43,139 nt of DNA from the NCBI RefSeq assembly GCF_024160105.1, contig NZ_JAMFTQ010000019.1, positions 1 through 43,139 of the forward strand. Reading direction: 5' to 3'. The notes under the pieces are model-generated. The model was not told the origin of the DNA. It did not search any database and worked only from the letters and a program-made list of their open reading frames with translations. Each line of letters opens with the position of its first letter. Position 1 is the first letter of the stretch. Source of the stretch: Corynebacterium stercoris. Lineage in GTDB: Bacteria > Actinomycetota > Actinomycetes > Mycobacteriales > Mycobacteriaceae. Shown here one piece after another: positions 1 through 8,021 of this stretch. The translations under genes were made by a program, and so were the position numbers.

Positions 1-2
1 CT

Positions 3-92
3 CATCGGTTGAATTGTCGGCCGCGTAAGACGTTGGGTTTTGCTACTCCTGCGGAGCGGATGGCGGAGCTGTTAGGTTTAGCTGAAAGCTAG
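3..92 (+). pseudogene. C-terminal end of an IS30-family transposase (cut by window edge)
   Basis: The frame beginning at base 3 reads a short tail containing RPRKTLGFATPAERM and ends at TAG 90-92. The pattern R-P-R-K-T-L-G followed by T-P-A-E-R is the typical C-terminus of IS30-family DDE transposases. The bases right after the stop (about 95-123, with TGTTGCAACGACC) look like the terminal inverted repeat of such an element. Only the 3' end is visible, so I cannot say whether the element is intact. Confidence 0.7.
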
Positions 93-135
93 GAAATGTT
101 GCAACGACCCCTAGAATCCGCCGTTCCCTTTCCGG

Positions 136-141
136 TACCTT
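136..141 (+). promoter_or_regulatory. -10 box for a leaderless transcript of the mycolyltransferase gene
   Basis: TACCTT lies 6 nt before the ATG at 148, and no Shine-Dalgarno sequence is present. That spacing puts the transcription start on the start codon. It is the same arrangement as at several other genes in this window. Confidence 0.5.
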
Positions 142-147
142 GGCTCC

Positions 148-1440
148 ATGTCCAGCCCCATGTCCTCGCTGCGCAACGCGCTGTCATCGCTGTCGTCGTT
201 TAATCCGCTGTCATCGGTGTTCACCGGCAAGCCGAGTAGGTCCGGCTCGAGCGTGCTCGACGCGCTGAGTGTGCCCGGTGCGGCATCGAGTCTGATGTCT
301 AGCACCCCGCTGCTGGCAATCCCGGCGCTGGTGCTGGCGATTCTGGGCGGGGGAGTGTTCGGCTCATCCATGTATGAGGGGGTGGGCAGTTCCGGCGCTG
401 CGGCGAGCTCCGGCCTGACCGACGCTTCGCGCACGTTCCCGGACCCGGACGCGCCGCCCGCTCAGTTCCGCGGCATGAAGCACGTTGAGAACGACGTGTA
501 CGAGGTGACGGTGTGGTCGCCGTCCATGGAGCGCGAGGTGCGCAACGAGGTGATCCTGCCGGGCGGGCCGGAGAACACCACCCCGCGACCCACCTTCTAC
601 CTGCTCATGGGTGCGGATGGTGCCGCGAACGGCTGGTCGTGGCGCAACTCGTCGCAATACCAGGAGTTCTTCCAGGACAAGCTGGTGAACGTTGTCACGC
701 CGATCGGCTCGGTGTCCTCAATGCAGGCCGACTGGTACCAGGATGACCCCACCACCGGGCGCAATAAGTGGCTCACGTACTTCACCAAGGAGCTGCCCCC
801 GGTCATGGATGCAATGTTCTACGGCACCGGCCGCGATGCCATCGCAGGCATCTCCATGTCGGGAGGCCCGGCGATCTGGATTGCGTCCCAGGTGCCGGAG
901 CGCTTCGTCGCCGCCGGCTCCTATTCCGGCTGCCCGTCCACGACGGGCCTGGTGGGCGGGATCTACACGTCGTCGGCGCTGAAACTGAACGGGGCGGACC
1001 CGCTGAAGATGTGGGGCTTGCCCGGCGACGAGGCCTGGGTGGCCCACTCGCCGGTGCTCCACCTGGACAAGCTCACAGGCACCAAGCTCTTCGTGTCCTC
1101 AGCGCAGGGCGTGCCAGGGCCGATCGACGCCACGAAGCATTCGTCGGAACGCATTGGCCCGCCAGTAGCAATCGAGGCGGCCTCCTACGCCTGCTCTGTG
1201 TACTTCGTGGAACAGGCACAGCGGGCCGGGCTGGACGTGGAGTGGTACGAGCTGGTGGAGGGCACGCACAGCTGGGGCTTGTTCGAGAAATCTATGCGCG
1301 AAAGCTGGCGTGTGATTGGCCCCGCGCTCGACGTGCAGCCCTTTGAGCGATCCGCGCCGATCACCACCGCCCCCGCGACCTCCGAGGCGCCGCAGCCGCT
1401 AGAGCGGAAGGGGTCCTCCGAGCCGAGGTCAAGTCGCTAG
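148..1440 (+). CDS. Mycolyltransferase / antigen 85-type esterase
   Basis: This 430-residue alpha/beta-hydrolase resembles corynebacterial trehalose corynomycolyl transferases, which move mycolic acids between trehalose mycolates and the cell wall. The nucleophile elbow G-I-S-M-S-G-G places the catalytic serine near residue 238. His374 in EGTHSWG is the likely catalytic histidine. A Ser-rich N-terminus of about 53 residues precedes one hydrophobic segment (about 54-72), so the protein is probably a signal-anchored or exported envelope enzyme. The C-terminus after about 400 is a Pro/Ser/Thr-rich tail. The ATG at 148 is supported by a -10 box 6 nt upstream. The TAG stop also forms part of the next gene's -10 box. 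Substrate is inferred from family only. Confidence 0.85.
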   Translation: MSSPMSSLRNALSSLSSFNPLSSVFTGKPSRSGSSVLDALSVPGAASSLMSSTPLLAIPALVLAILGGGVFGSSMYEGVGSSGAAASSGLTDASRTFPDPDAPPAQFRGMKHVENDVYEVTVWSPSMEREVRNEVILPGGPENTTPRPTFYLLMGADGAANGWSWRNSSQYQEFFQDKLVNVVTPIGSVSSMQADWYQDDPTTGRNKWLTYFTKELPPVMDAMFYGTGRDAIAGISMSGGPAIWIASQVPERFVAAGSYSGCPSTTGLVGGIYTSSALKLNGADPLKMWGLPGDEAWVAHSPVLHLDKLTGTKLFVSSAQGVPGPIDATKHSSERIGPPVAIEAASYACSVYFVEQAQRAGLDVEWYELVEGTHSWGLFEKSMRESWRVIGPALDVQPFERSAPITTAPATSEAPQPLERKGSSEPRSSR

Positions 1441-1443
1441 CAT
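1438..1443 (+). promoter_or_regulatory. -10 box TAGCAT, overlapping the upstream stop codon
   Basis: TAGCAT begins with the TAG stop of the mycolyltransferase gene and lies 7 nt before ATG 1451. It argues for the 1451 start over the in-frame ATG at 1442, and for a leaderless mRNA. Confidence 0.55.
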
Positions 1444-1450
1444 GTGGGGC

Positions 1451-2188
1451 ATGACCGCACAGCGCACCTTCCGCGCCGCCCTCGCTTCGGCGGCCGCCTG
1501 CCTCCTCGCCGTGTCCGCAGCGGCCTGCACGCAGCCAACAACGCCTGAGCCGGCGCGCCCCACACCCGCAGCGGCACCGGTGAGTGCCATGACGAGCGCG
1601 CCTGCAAGCACTTCGGCAGCCGCGGAGTCGTCGGCGGAGGCTGCGACCGTCACCGAGACCGAGACCCAGCCCCACGCCCCTGAGAGGTCCACAGCGAACG
1701 CGGCACCGCAGCGCGGTGTCCCTGGCGCGCCGCTGGCGTACCCGGGCGCGGGCGGGCCCGTGCCGGCGAACGCGCGGCCGGTGGCGGCGGTGCAGTACAT
1801 CGACTACCTGGGCCGCGACGTTGCGCTGCTGATAACGCCCAGCGGCAACATCGGTTGCGAGCTGTCGCCGGGTGGGGTGGACCCGATGCTCAACTGCGGG
1901 GTGGATTCCTACCACCAGAGCCGCATGCTGGGCAATGACGCGCAGGGGTGGCCGAAGTGGTTCGTGGACGTCCGCGAGGGCAACGCGTTTGCTAAGGGCG
2001 ATGTGCCGCTCTACCTGGAGGGTAAGTCCAGCTCGAGCTCCATCATCGCGCCGGAAGTGGTGCAGTACGGCGAGGTCGTGCACTACGGGCCGCTCGTCTG
2101 CGCGGTGGAGGCGACGGGTGTGACGTGCTGGGATGCGAACACGGGCCGCGGCGCGTGGTTGGCGCGCGAGGGCGCAACATTCTTTTAA
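1451..2188 (+). CDS. Putative lipoprotein, paralogue of the gene at 2428
   Basis: The product is 245 residues. A short signal peptide ends in a lipobox-like S-A-A-A-C, so lipidation is likely. A Ser/Thr/Ala/Pro-rich linker follows. The C-terminal domain of about 150 residues contains GVPGAPLAYPGAGGPVPA, ITPSGNIGCELSPGG, LNCGVDSYHQ, GWPKWFVDVREGN and GVTCWDANTGRGAW. Its conserved cysteines suggest disulphides in a secreted domain. I do not recognise a function. The start was chosen at 1451 because a TAGCAT -10 box lies 7 nt upstream; the ATG at 1442 falls inside that box. The domain is highly similar to the lipoprotein encoded just after the tRNA-Glu gene, so the two are duplicates. Confidence 0.8.
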   Translation: MTAQRTFRAALASAAACLLAVSAAACTQPTTPEPARPTPAAAPVSAMTSAPASTSAAAESSAEAATVTETETQPHAPERSTANAAPQRGVPGAPLAYPGAGGPVPANARPVAAVQYIDYLGRDVALLITPSGNIGCELSPGGVDPMLNCGVDSYHQSRMLGNDAQGWPKWFVDVREGNAFAKGDVPLYLEGKSSSSSIIAPEVVQYGEVVHYGPLVCAVEATGVTCWDANTGRGAWLAREGATFF

Positions 2189-2191
2189 CCT

Positions 2192-2226
2192 CTCACCTGC
2201 GAGTTTGGTAATCGCGGGCGAGTTTT
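2192..2226 (+). terminator. Probable Rho-independent terminator
   Basis: A 10-bp imperfect stem (2192-2201 with 2213-2222, one mismatch and one G-T pair) is followed by TTTT. It sits just after the lipoprotein stop codon. Confidence 0.55.
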
Positions 2227-2244
2227 GTATCGTTGGCAAGTCGC

Positions 2245-2250
2245 TACGAT
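2245..2250 (+). promoter_or_regulatory. Likely -10 box of the tRNA-Glu promoter
   Basis: TACGAT lies 23 nt before the mature 5' end of the tRNA. This would give a short 5' leader. No clear -35 box is visible. Confidence 0.4.
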
Positions 2251-2273
2251 GCGAGTTGATCGCAAGAGCACTT

Positions 2274-2346
2274 GCCCCGTTCGTCTAGCGGCCTAGGACG
2301 TCGGCCTCTCACGCCGGTAACACGGGTTCAAATCCCGTACGGGGTA
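2274..2346 (+). tRNA. tRNA-Glu (anticodon CTC)
   Basis: The 73-nt sequence folds as a cloverleaf. The acceptor stem GCCCCGT pairs with ACGGGGT through a terminal G-T pair. The anticodon loop is CTCTCAC with CTC at 34-36. The T arm is CGGGTTCAAATCCCG. The discriminator base is A. The gene sits between two paralogous lipoprotein genes. Confidence 0.93.
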
Positions 2347-2356
2347 CAACGCACAA

Positions 2357-2384
2357 GCCCTCGGCTCACCGCCGGGGGCCTTTT
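2357..2384 (+). terminator. Rho-independent terminator after tRNA-Glu
   Basis: A 9-bp GC-rich stem, GCCCTCGGC / GCCGGGGGC with loop TCACC, is followed by C and TTTT. It ends the tRNA transcript. Confidence 0.8.
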
Positions 2385-2413
2385 GCTTGCCGACGCTTCC
2401 TTCACCACCCACT

Positions 2414-2419
2414 TAGCAT
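2414..2419 (+). promoter_or_regulatory. -10 box TAGCAT for the second lipoprotein gene
   Basis: TAGCAT lies 8 nt before GTG 2428. It is the same hexamer used by the paralogue at 1451. It supports a start at 2428; the same frame is open further upstream, but only because it runs through the tRNA. Confidence 0.5.
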
Positions 2420-2427
2420 CGAGGGTC

Positions 2428-3138
2428 GTGAATCCCCACTGCATTCTTGCCGCGTCGCTCACGATCGCCAGCGCCGCACTGTTCGCTGGCTGCTCGATGA
2501 TCCCGGAGCCGCGCCCGGCGGAGCCGGCACAGCCCGCCTCTGCATCAGCATCTGTGCCTGTGTCGGTATCCACGGTGACCGAGACGGTGGCCTCTCAGAG
2601 CGAGGCACCCACGAGTGAGGCGCAGGCTCCGAGCCAGGAGGTGGGGATGCGAACGTCGCCAAGCGGGGTACCAGGAGCGCCGCTCGCGTACCCCGGGGCG
2701 GGCGGCCCGGTGCCGGCGGACGCACGCCCTGTGGCGATGGTCCAATACATCGGCTACCTGGGCCGGGAGGTGGGGATGTTCGTTACGCCCAGCGGTAACA
2801 TAGGCTGCGAACTGTCCCCGGGTGGTGCGGACCCGATGCTGAACTGCGGCGTGGATTCCTATCACCAGCACCCGGTGCTGGGGTATGACGAGAATGGCTG
2901 GCCGAAGTGGTTCGTCGACGTGCGCGAAGGGAATTCGTTTGCCAAGGACGATGTGCCGTTGTACATGGAGGGGCAGTACGGCACAGGCACCGTCATCGCG
3001 CCGGAAGTAGTGCAGTACGGCGAGGTTGTGTACAACGGCCCGTTGGTCTGTGCCGTGGCGGAGACCGGTGTGACGTGCTGGGATGCGGACACCGGTCGCG
3101 GGGCGTGGCTCGCGCGGGAGGGCGCGACGTTCTTCTAA
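2428..3138 (+). CDS. Putative lipoprotein, paralogue of the gene at 1451
   Basis: The product is 236 residues from GTG. It has a short hydrophobic signal and a lipobox L-F-A-G-C. A Ser/Val/Thr/Glu-rich linker leads to the same C-terminal domain as its paralogue: GVPGAPLAYPGAGGPVPA, VTPSGNIGCELSPGG, NCGVDSYHQ, GWPKWFVDVREGN, GVTCWDADTGRGAW. The reading frame stays open back to 2272, but that stretch is the tRNA-Glu gene and its terminator, so it is not coding. Function is unknown; an exported, disulphide-containing envelope protein is inferred. The linkers have diverged while the domains remain nearly identical, which fits an older duplication under selection on the domain. Confidence 0.8.
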   Translation: MNPHCILAASLTIASAALFAGCSMIPEPRPAEPAQPASASASVPVSVSTVTETVASQSEAPTSEAQAPSQEVGMRTSPSGVPGAPLAYPGAGGPVPADARPVAMVQYIGYLGREVGMFVTPSGNIGCELSPGGADPMLNCGVDSYHQHPVLGYDENGWPKWFVDVREGNSFAKDDVPLYMEGQYGTGTVIAPEVVQYGEVVYNGPLVCAVAETGVTCWDADTGRGAWLAREGATFF

Positions 3139-3169
3139 TTCCTCGCCGAGCGGACACAGGGCTTCATTG

Positions 3170-3213
3170 TTAGGCTAGCCGCGGTTTATCCACCGCGACC
3201 AAGGAGCCTTCCA
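3170..3213 (+). promoter_or_regulatory. Promoter and candidate DtxR-like operator of the iron-type ABC operon
   Basis: TAGGCT at 3171-3176 fits a -10 box. The surrounding TTAGGCTAGCCGCGGTTTA (3170-3188) matches the 19-bp DtxR consensus as I recall it at about 12 positions, nearly all in the left half. A hairpin (CGCGGT 3180-3185 with ACCGCG 3192-3197) and then an SD sequence AAGGAG (3201-3206) precede ATG 3214. Iron control is inferred, not shown. Confidence 0.4.
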
Positions 3214-4299
3214 ATGCAGTTCATCCGTAAGACCATGACCGTGGCGGCAGTATGCGGCAGCGCAGTGCTCGCGCTTGCTGGCTGCTCCGAGCCGTCCCAG
3301 GCTCCGAAGACCACCGGTGAGAGCAGCGCTCCGGCGGCGGACTCCAGCTCCGCAGTCACCTCCGCCGCTGCGACCGGCGAGAACGCCAAGCTCACCCTCT
3401 ACACCTCTGAGCCGGAGAACAAGGTCGATGAGATCATCGCCGCGTTCAACGAGGAGAACCCGGACGTTGAGGTCGAGGTGTACCGCGCGGGAACCGGTGA
3501 CCTGAACGCTCGCATCGAGGCTGAGCGCACCTCCGGCAAGGTCGAGGCGGACCTGATCTGGTGCGCCGACGCGCCGACGTTTGAGAAGTACAAGGCCGAT
3601 GACCTGCTGGTGAAGCTTAAGGATGTTGACTCCAAGGACGTCATGGAGGAGGCCGTGGATGAAGACGGCTTCTACGTGGGCACCCGCATCATCCCGACCG
3701 TGATCGCCTACAACACCCAGGTGATCGACGAGGCTGACGCCCCGCAGTCCTGGACCGACCTGACCGACGCCCGCTTCATGGACAAGATCGTGCTGCCGGA
3801 CCCGGCTGTCTCCGGCGCAGCCGCCTACAACGCCACCGTGTGGATCAACGACTCCCAGCTGGGCGAGGAGTGGATCACCGCACTCGGCGAGAACCACCCG
3901 ATGGTGGCCGCATCCAACGGCCCGACCTCCCAGGAGATCGCAGGCGGCGGCCACCCGGTGGGCATCGTCGTGGACTACCTCGTGCGCGACCTGGCAGCTA
4001 AGGGCTCCCCGATCAAGGAGGTCTACGCTACCGAGGGTTCCCCGTACATCACTGAGCCGATCGGCGTGTTCAAGGACTCCGCGAACCAGGCCGCGGCAGA
4101 ACGCTTCATCAACTTCATCCTGTCCAAGAAGGGCCAGGAGCTGGCAGTAAAGCAGAACTACCTGCCGGTCATCGACGGTGTCGGCACCCCGGGTGATGCG
4201 CCGAAGCTGAACGACATCAAGCTGATGCAGGTGGACATGGACACCCTGACCAGCGACCGCAAGCGCGCGGTCGAGTTCTTCCAGGGCGCAATGAACTAG
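3214..4299 (+). CDS. Iron(III)-type ABC transporter substrate-binding lipoprotein
   Basis: The 361-residue product has a signal peptide ending in the lipobox L-A-G-C (Cys near 24) and a Ser/Ala-rich linker to about residue 57. A periplasmic-binding domain of the Fbp/AfuA class follows, starting at LTLYTSEPENKVDEI and including ADLIWCADAPTFEKYKADD and NGPTSQEIAGGGHPVGIVVDY. It would capture the substrate outside the membrane and deliver it to the permease encoded next. Ferric iron is the commonest substrate of this class; 2-aminoethylphosphonate or related ligands are alternatives. It is the first gene of a three-gene operon, with a clear AAGGAG ribosome-binding site and a possible DtxR-like operator. 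Confidence 0.85.
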   Translation: MQFIRKTMTVAAVCGSAVLALAGCSEPSQAPKTTGESSAPAADSSSAVTSAAATGENAKLTLYTSEPENKVDEIIAAFNEENPDVEVEVYRAGTGDLNARIEAERTSGKVEADLIWCADAPTFEKYKADDLLVKLKDVDSKDVMEEAVDEDGFYVGTRIIPTVIAYNTQVIDEADAPQSWTDLTDARFMDKIVLPDPAVSGAAAYNATVWINDSQLGEEWITALGENHPMVAASNGPTSQEIAGGGHPVGIVVDYLVRDLAAKGSPIKEVYATEGSPYITEPIGVFKDSANQAAAERFINFILSKKGQELAVKQNYLPVIDGVGTPGDAPKLNDIKLMQVDMDTLTSDRKRAVEFFQGAMN

Positions 4300-4303
4300 T
4301 CCT

Positions 4304-5911
4304 GTGAACAAGCTTGCTTCGCCGGGGCTCGGCCTCGCCCGCATCGGGGTGTGGCTGATTGCCGCGGCGATTTTTCTTGCACCGCTGGCCATGGTCGTTG
4401 CCTTGGCGCTTGGCGGGAACCAGTTCCCGGTGCTGGTGGAGCAAGGACTCTACCGCGCGACGTGGAATTCGCTCTACACCACGTTGGCATCCTCTATCGG
4501 TGCTGTGGTGATCGGCGGGGCAATCGCAATCCTGCTGGAGCGTACCGACGTTGGCGGCGCCACCGGCCTGCGCTTATTCCTCCTCTCACCACTGCTGGTG
4601 CCGCCGTTCGTTGGAGCCATCTCGTGGCTCCAACTCTTCGGCCGCAACCAGGGACTTAACGCCGTCTTCGGTCGGCCGATCTGGGATCTCTACGGCGCCG
4701 ACGGCATCATCTTCCTAATGACGCTGCACTCCTACCCGGTGGTCTACGTCATCGTCGCCGCCGCGCTGCGCGCCATCCCCTCCGACCTTGAGCTCGCAGC
4801 CCGGATCAGCGGCGCGGGAAGCGGTACTGTGCTGCGCACCGTCACCATCCCGCTGCTTGGCTCTGCGTTTCTCAGCGCTTTCACGCTGACCGCGGTGTCC
4901 AACCTCGCGGACTTCGGCATCCCCTCCATCCTCGGTTCGCCGGTGCGCTTCGAAACGCTGGCGACCATGGTCTACCGATTCATGGAGTCGGGAACGGTAT
5001 CGAACCCGCTCCAGGTGGTCTCCACCGTCGGTACTGTGCTCATGCTGCTCGGCATCGGCGCGGTGGTCGCTGACTACGTGGTGTCACTTCGTGGCTCTTC
5101 CGCGGTGAGCGGCGGGGAGACCATGAGGCTCTCACTCGGCCGCGCGAAGTGGCCGGTCACCGTGATCGCCTGGGTGCTGGCGCTCGCACTCACCCTCGGC
5201 CCGCTGCTCGGCTTGACCTACCGCGCGCTGCTTCCCGCCCCGGGCATTCCGTTCACGCTGGACACCATCTCCCTAGACAATTTCGCGGCAACGCTGAGCA
5301 ACCCGCGCGTGCGCGACGGCTTCACCAACTCGGTGATCCTCGCCGCCGGGGCCGCGGTGCTCTGCGCCGCCCTCGGCTGGGCCATCGGCATCCTGGTGAC
5401 CCGCACGGCAGCACGCTCCAACACAGCGCTTTCCCTGCTCACGCTGCTGCCCGCCGCCCTCCCAGGCCTGATCATCGGCGTGGGCTGGGTCATCGTCGGA
5501 CGCTACACCGGCATCTACAACACCCGCTGGGTGATCCTGCTCGCCTACGTCTGCGCATTCACCTCCATGGTGCTCCAAGCCGTCCGCGCCCCAATGATGA
5601 AGATCCCCACCGCCGTAGAAGAAGCCGCCCGCATCTCCGGCGCGGGCAGACTGCGCGCGCTTATGGACACCAGCGGCCGAATGGCCCTGCCCGCCGTCTT
5701 CTCAGGCGCCGTTCTCGTCGCCGTCACCGCCGTACGAGAGCTCACCGTGTCCATCCTGCTCGTCGCGCCGGGCACCACCACCATCGGCGTGCAACTGTTC
5801 AACCTGCAGCAATCCGGCAACTACAACCAAGCCTCCGCCCTCGCGCTGATATTCGCGGTCATCGGTATCGCGGTACTGGCCCTCACCGTGCGCAACCCCA
5901 ACAGGACCTAA
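4304..5911 (+). CDS. Iron(III)-type ABC transporter permease, fused double domain
   Basis: The 535-residue protein contains two homologous permease halves, about twelve membrane segments in all, as in FbpB-type permeases. Each half carries an EAA-type coupling loop: ELAARISGAGSGTVLRTVTIPLL-like near residues 163-185 and EEAARISGAGRLRALMDTSG-like near 440-460. These contact the ATPase. The GTG start lies 4 nt after the binding-protein stop, and the stop lies 3 nt before the ATPase start, so the three genes are co-transcribed and probably translationally coupled. The length matches the fused FbpB class rather than single-domain permeases. Confidence 0.88.
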   Translation: MNKLASPGLGLARIGVWLIAAAIFLAPLAMVVALALGGNQFPVLVEQGLYRATWNSLYTTLASSIGAVVIGGAIAILLERTDVGGATGLRLFLLSPLLVPPFVGAISWLQLFGRNQGLNAVFGRPIWDLYGADGIIFLMTLHSYPVVYVIVAAALRAIPSDLELAARISGAGSGTVLRTVTIPLLGSAFLSAFTLTAVSNLADFGIPSILGSPVRFETLATMVYRFMESGTVSNPLQVVSTVGTVLMLLGIGAVVADYVVSLRGSSAVSGGETMRLSLGRAKWPVTVIAWVLALALTLGPLLGLTYRALLPAPGIPFTLDTISLDNFAATLSNPRVRDGFTNSVILAAGAAVLCAALGWAIGILVTRTAARSNTALSLLTLLPAALPGLIIGVGWVIVGRYTGIYNTRWVILLAYVCAFTSMVLQAVRAPMMKIPTAVEEAARISGAGRLRALMDTSGRMALPAVFSGAVLVAVTAVRELTVSILLVAPGTTTIGVQLFNLQQSGNYNQASALALIFAVIGIAVLALTVRNPNRT

Positions 5912-5914
5912 ACG

Positions 5915-6988
5915 ATGAGCGACATCTCCTTCGACAACCTCAGCGTCGTCTTTCCCGACGGCACCGTCGGCCTCGACTCGATCACCCTCGACATCGCAAG
6001 CGGCGAATTCGTCGCACTGGTCGGACCGTCCGGCTCCGGCAAAACCACCCTCCTGCGCACGCTTGCCGGGTTCATCCCGGCGTCGTCAGGCACCGTGTCC
6101 CTGGATGGTGCCGACGTCTCCGCCGTCCCTCCCGAGCGCCGCCAGATGGGCATGGTGTTCCAGCAGCACGCCGTGTGGCCGCACATGGATGTCGCAGCAA
6201 ACGTCGCCTACCCGCTGCAGCGCGCCGGGCTGAGTAGGGCGGAGCAGCGCGAGCGCGTCGAGGAGACGCTTGAAACCGTCGGGCTTGCGGGATACGGCAA
6301 ACGCAAGCCGTCGACGCTGTCCGGCGGGCAGCGGCAGCGTGTGGCGCTGGCGCGGGCGATCGTCGCTAAGCCTAAAGTGCTCCTGCTCGATGAGGCGCTT
6401 TCCGCCCTCGACGAGCCCCTGCGCGACTCGCTGCGCCGCGAGCTGGTGGCGCTCACCCGCCAATCCTCGCTGACCACGGTGCATGTCACGCACGACCGCA
6501 AGGAGGCGATCGCGATCGCGGATCGCATCGCAGTGCTTCACGACGGCCGCCTCGAGCAGTTCGACACCCCCGCCACAATCGTCTCGCGGCCGGCGACACC
6601 GTGGGTGGCGTCCTTCATCGCTGATGCCGCGCTTCTCGACGGCGACCTCGCCGGCGACCAGGTTCACACCGCAGCGCCCTCCTTTGCGTGGCGCACGGGT
6701 GAAGTGACGGTAGTAGGCGAGGGCTCTGCAGGGCCGGTGACCGTCGCGGTGCTGCCAGAGGCGGTGACGGTCGCTCGAGCGGGCGAGTCTGCTGGTGCGG
6801 GTGCACGCGTGGCCCAGCTGGGTACCGTCACCTCGGTCTTGTTCGAGGTGACCGGCTACTCCATCACGGTGCACATCGAGGGCGTCGAGTTCCGCGCGCG
6901 CACCGGCACTGGGTTCCATCCCGAGGTGGGGCAGCGGGTGGCTGTGACCATTGAAAACCCGCTCGTGTATCCGCGGGCTGGAAGGTAG
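5915..6988 (+). CDS. Iron(III)-type ABC transporter ATPase
   Basis: The 357-residue product is an FbpC/PotA-like ATPase. Walker A is GPSGSGKTT at 37-45, the Q-loop region is VFQQHAVWPH at about 81-90, the signature LSGGQRQR starts at 135, and Walker B is VLLLDE at 155-160 followed by A-L-S-A-L-D. The C-terminal 120 residues form a TOBE-like regulatory domain with VAVLPEAVTVAR. It would power uptake of the ligand bound by the lipoprotein at 3214. It is the last gene of the operon. The downstream SbnA-like gene has its own -10 box. Confidence 0.9.
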   Translation: MSDISFDNLSVVFPDGTVGLDSITLDIASGEFVALVGPSGSGKTTLLRTLAGFIPASSGTVSLDGADVSAVPPERRQMGMVFQQHAVWPHMDVAANVAYPLQRAGLSRAEQRERVEETLETVGLAGYGKRKPSTLSGGQRQRVALARAIVAKPKVLLLDEALSALDEPLRDSLRRELVALTRQSSLTTVHVTHDRKEAIAIADRIAVLHDGRLEQFDTPATIVSRPATPWVASFIADAALLDGDLAGDQVHTAAPSFAWRTGEVTVVGEGSAGPVTVAVLPEAVTVARAGESAGAGARVAQLGTVTSVLFEVTGYSITVHIEGVEFRARTGTGFHPEVGQRVAVTIENPLVYPRAGR

Positions 6989-7016
6989 CGCCGAGACGGG
7001 TTGCCGCGGATTCGCA

Positions 7017-7022
7017 TAAGCT
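7017..7022 (+). promoter_or_regulatory. -10 box for a leaderless SbnA-like gene
   Basis: TAAGCT lies 7 nt before ATG 7030 and there is no Shine-Dalgarno sequence. The SbnA-like/fusion pair could therefore be transcribed separately from the ABC operon. Confidence 0.5.
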
Positions 7023-7029
7023 CGGACGC

Positions 7030-8019
7030 ATGCGTGTACAAGGCCCAGTATCGGCGGCACATGACTATGAACCGGGTGGTGTGCTCGGCGCGATCGAGCG
7101 CACCCCGCTCATCGACCTTTCGAACGGATTCAGCTCCGCTGGATCCACAGTGTGGGGCAAGCTCGAATCCTTCAACCCGGGCGGCAGCGCGAAGGATCGC
7201 ACTGCCCGCGCTCTGGTCGCTGATGCCACCGAGCGTGGCCTGCTCTACCCGGGGGCGGTAGCGGTGGAGTCGAGCAGCGGCAACCTCGGCGTCGCGCTCG
7301 CACGCGAGGCCGTCATGGGCGGTTGGGAGTTCCACTGCGTCGTGGACGCGCGTACGAACGTCGCCACGCTGCGCATGATCGAATCTCTCGGCGCGACCCT
7401 GCACCCCGTGACCGAGCCCGACCCGGAGACTGGAGACTGGCTCGCCGCGCGCCGCAAGAGGGTTGCCGCGCTTAAGGAGGAGCTCGGCGCCGTCAACCTC
7501 GACCAATACTCCAACCGCGCCGCATTCGACGCGCACGACTTCGGCACCATGACCGAGATCGTCGAGCAGCTCGGCCACGCGCCGGAGATCCTCGTCGTCG
7601 CAGTGAGCACCACCGGCACAATCGGCGGCTGCCTCCGCCACATCTGCCGAAACGGGTACGACACCCAGGTAGTTGCGGTTGATGCCCAGGGCTCCGTGCT
7701 TTTCGACGGCACCCGAGGGGAGCGCATCCTCCCCGGCTACGGCGCGGGTGTTGTGCCGGCGCTGTCGAAGGAGGTGGAGCCGGATCGCGTCATTCGCGTC
7801 GAGGCGGCAGACGCCGTGCGCGCCGCACGCCGCCTGGCCACGCGGACCGGGTTCGTGCCGGGAGCATCCGGCGGTGCGGTCGCGCACGCTATCGAGGCGC
7901 TGCTCACGGAGGACGGCAGCCGCGAGATCGCCGCGATCTTCCACGATGACGGCCGCGCCTACCTCGACACGGTGTACAACGACGAATGGGTCGCCGAGAC
8001 CCTCGGGATGGAGCTCTAA
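7030..8019 (+). CDS. SbnA-like PLP-dependent synthase (cysteine synthase fold)
   Basis: The 329-residue enzyme belongs to fold-type II PLP enzymes. The PLP lysine is K55 in NPGGSAKDRTA. The substrate loop is ESSSGNLG (about 80-87) and the phosphate-binding loop is STTGTIGG (193-200). Blocks such as SSGNLGVALA, VSTTG, VAVDAQGSVLF and ILPGYGA closely follow staphylococcal SbnA, which joins O-phosphoserine to glutamate to form N-(2-amino-2-carboxyethyl)-glutamate, the precursor of 2,3-diaminopropionate. They differ from CysK, which has TSGNTG. No SbnB-type dehydrogenase is nearby. The next gene, 2 nt downstream, carries an SbnH-like domain. A role in making a metallophore or diamine building block is inferred. 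Confidence 0.75.
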   Translation: MRVQGPVSAAHDYEPGGVLGAIERTPLIDLSNGFSSAGSTVWGKLESFNPGGSAKDRTARALVADATERGLLYPGAVAVESSSGNLGVALAREAVMGGWEFHCVVDARTNVATLRMIESLGATLHPVTEPDPETGDWLAARRKRVAALKEELGAVNLDQYSNRAAFDAHDFGTMTEIVEQLGHAPEILVVAVSTTGTIGGCLRHICRNGYDTQVVAVDAQGSVLFDGTRGERILPGYGAGVVPALSKEVEPDRVIRVEAADAVRAARRLATRTGFVPGASGGAVAHAIEALLTEDGSREIAAIFHDDGRAYLDTVYNDEWVAETLGMEL

Positions 8020-8021
8020 AC

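Noticed and set aside
1361..2239. Long minus-strand open frame opposite the first lipoprotein
   Set aside because: It is Arg/His-rich with no start signals, a typical shadow frame in GC-rich DNA.
2272..2427. Open frame upstream of the second lipoprotein gene, giving a 288-residue version
   Set aside because: The added part translates the tRNA-Glu gene and its terminator; GTG 2428 with a -10 box and lipobox is the sensible start.
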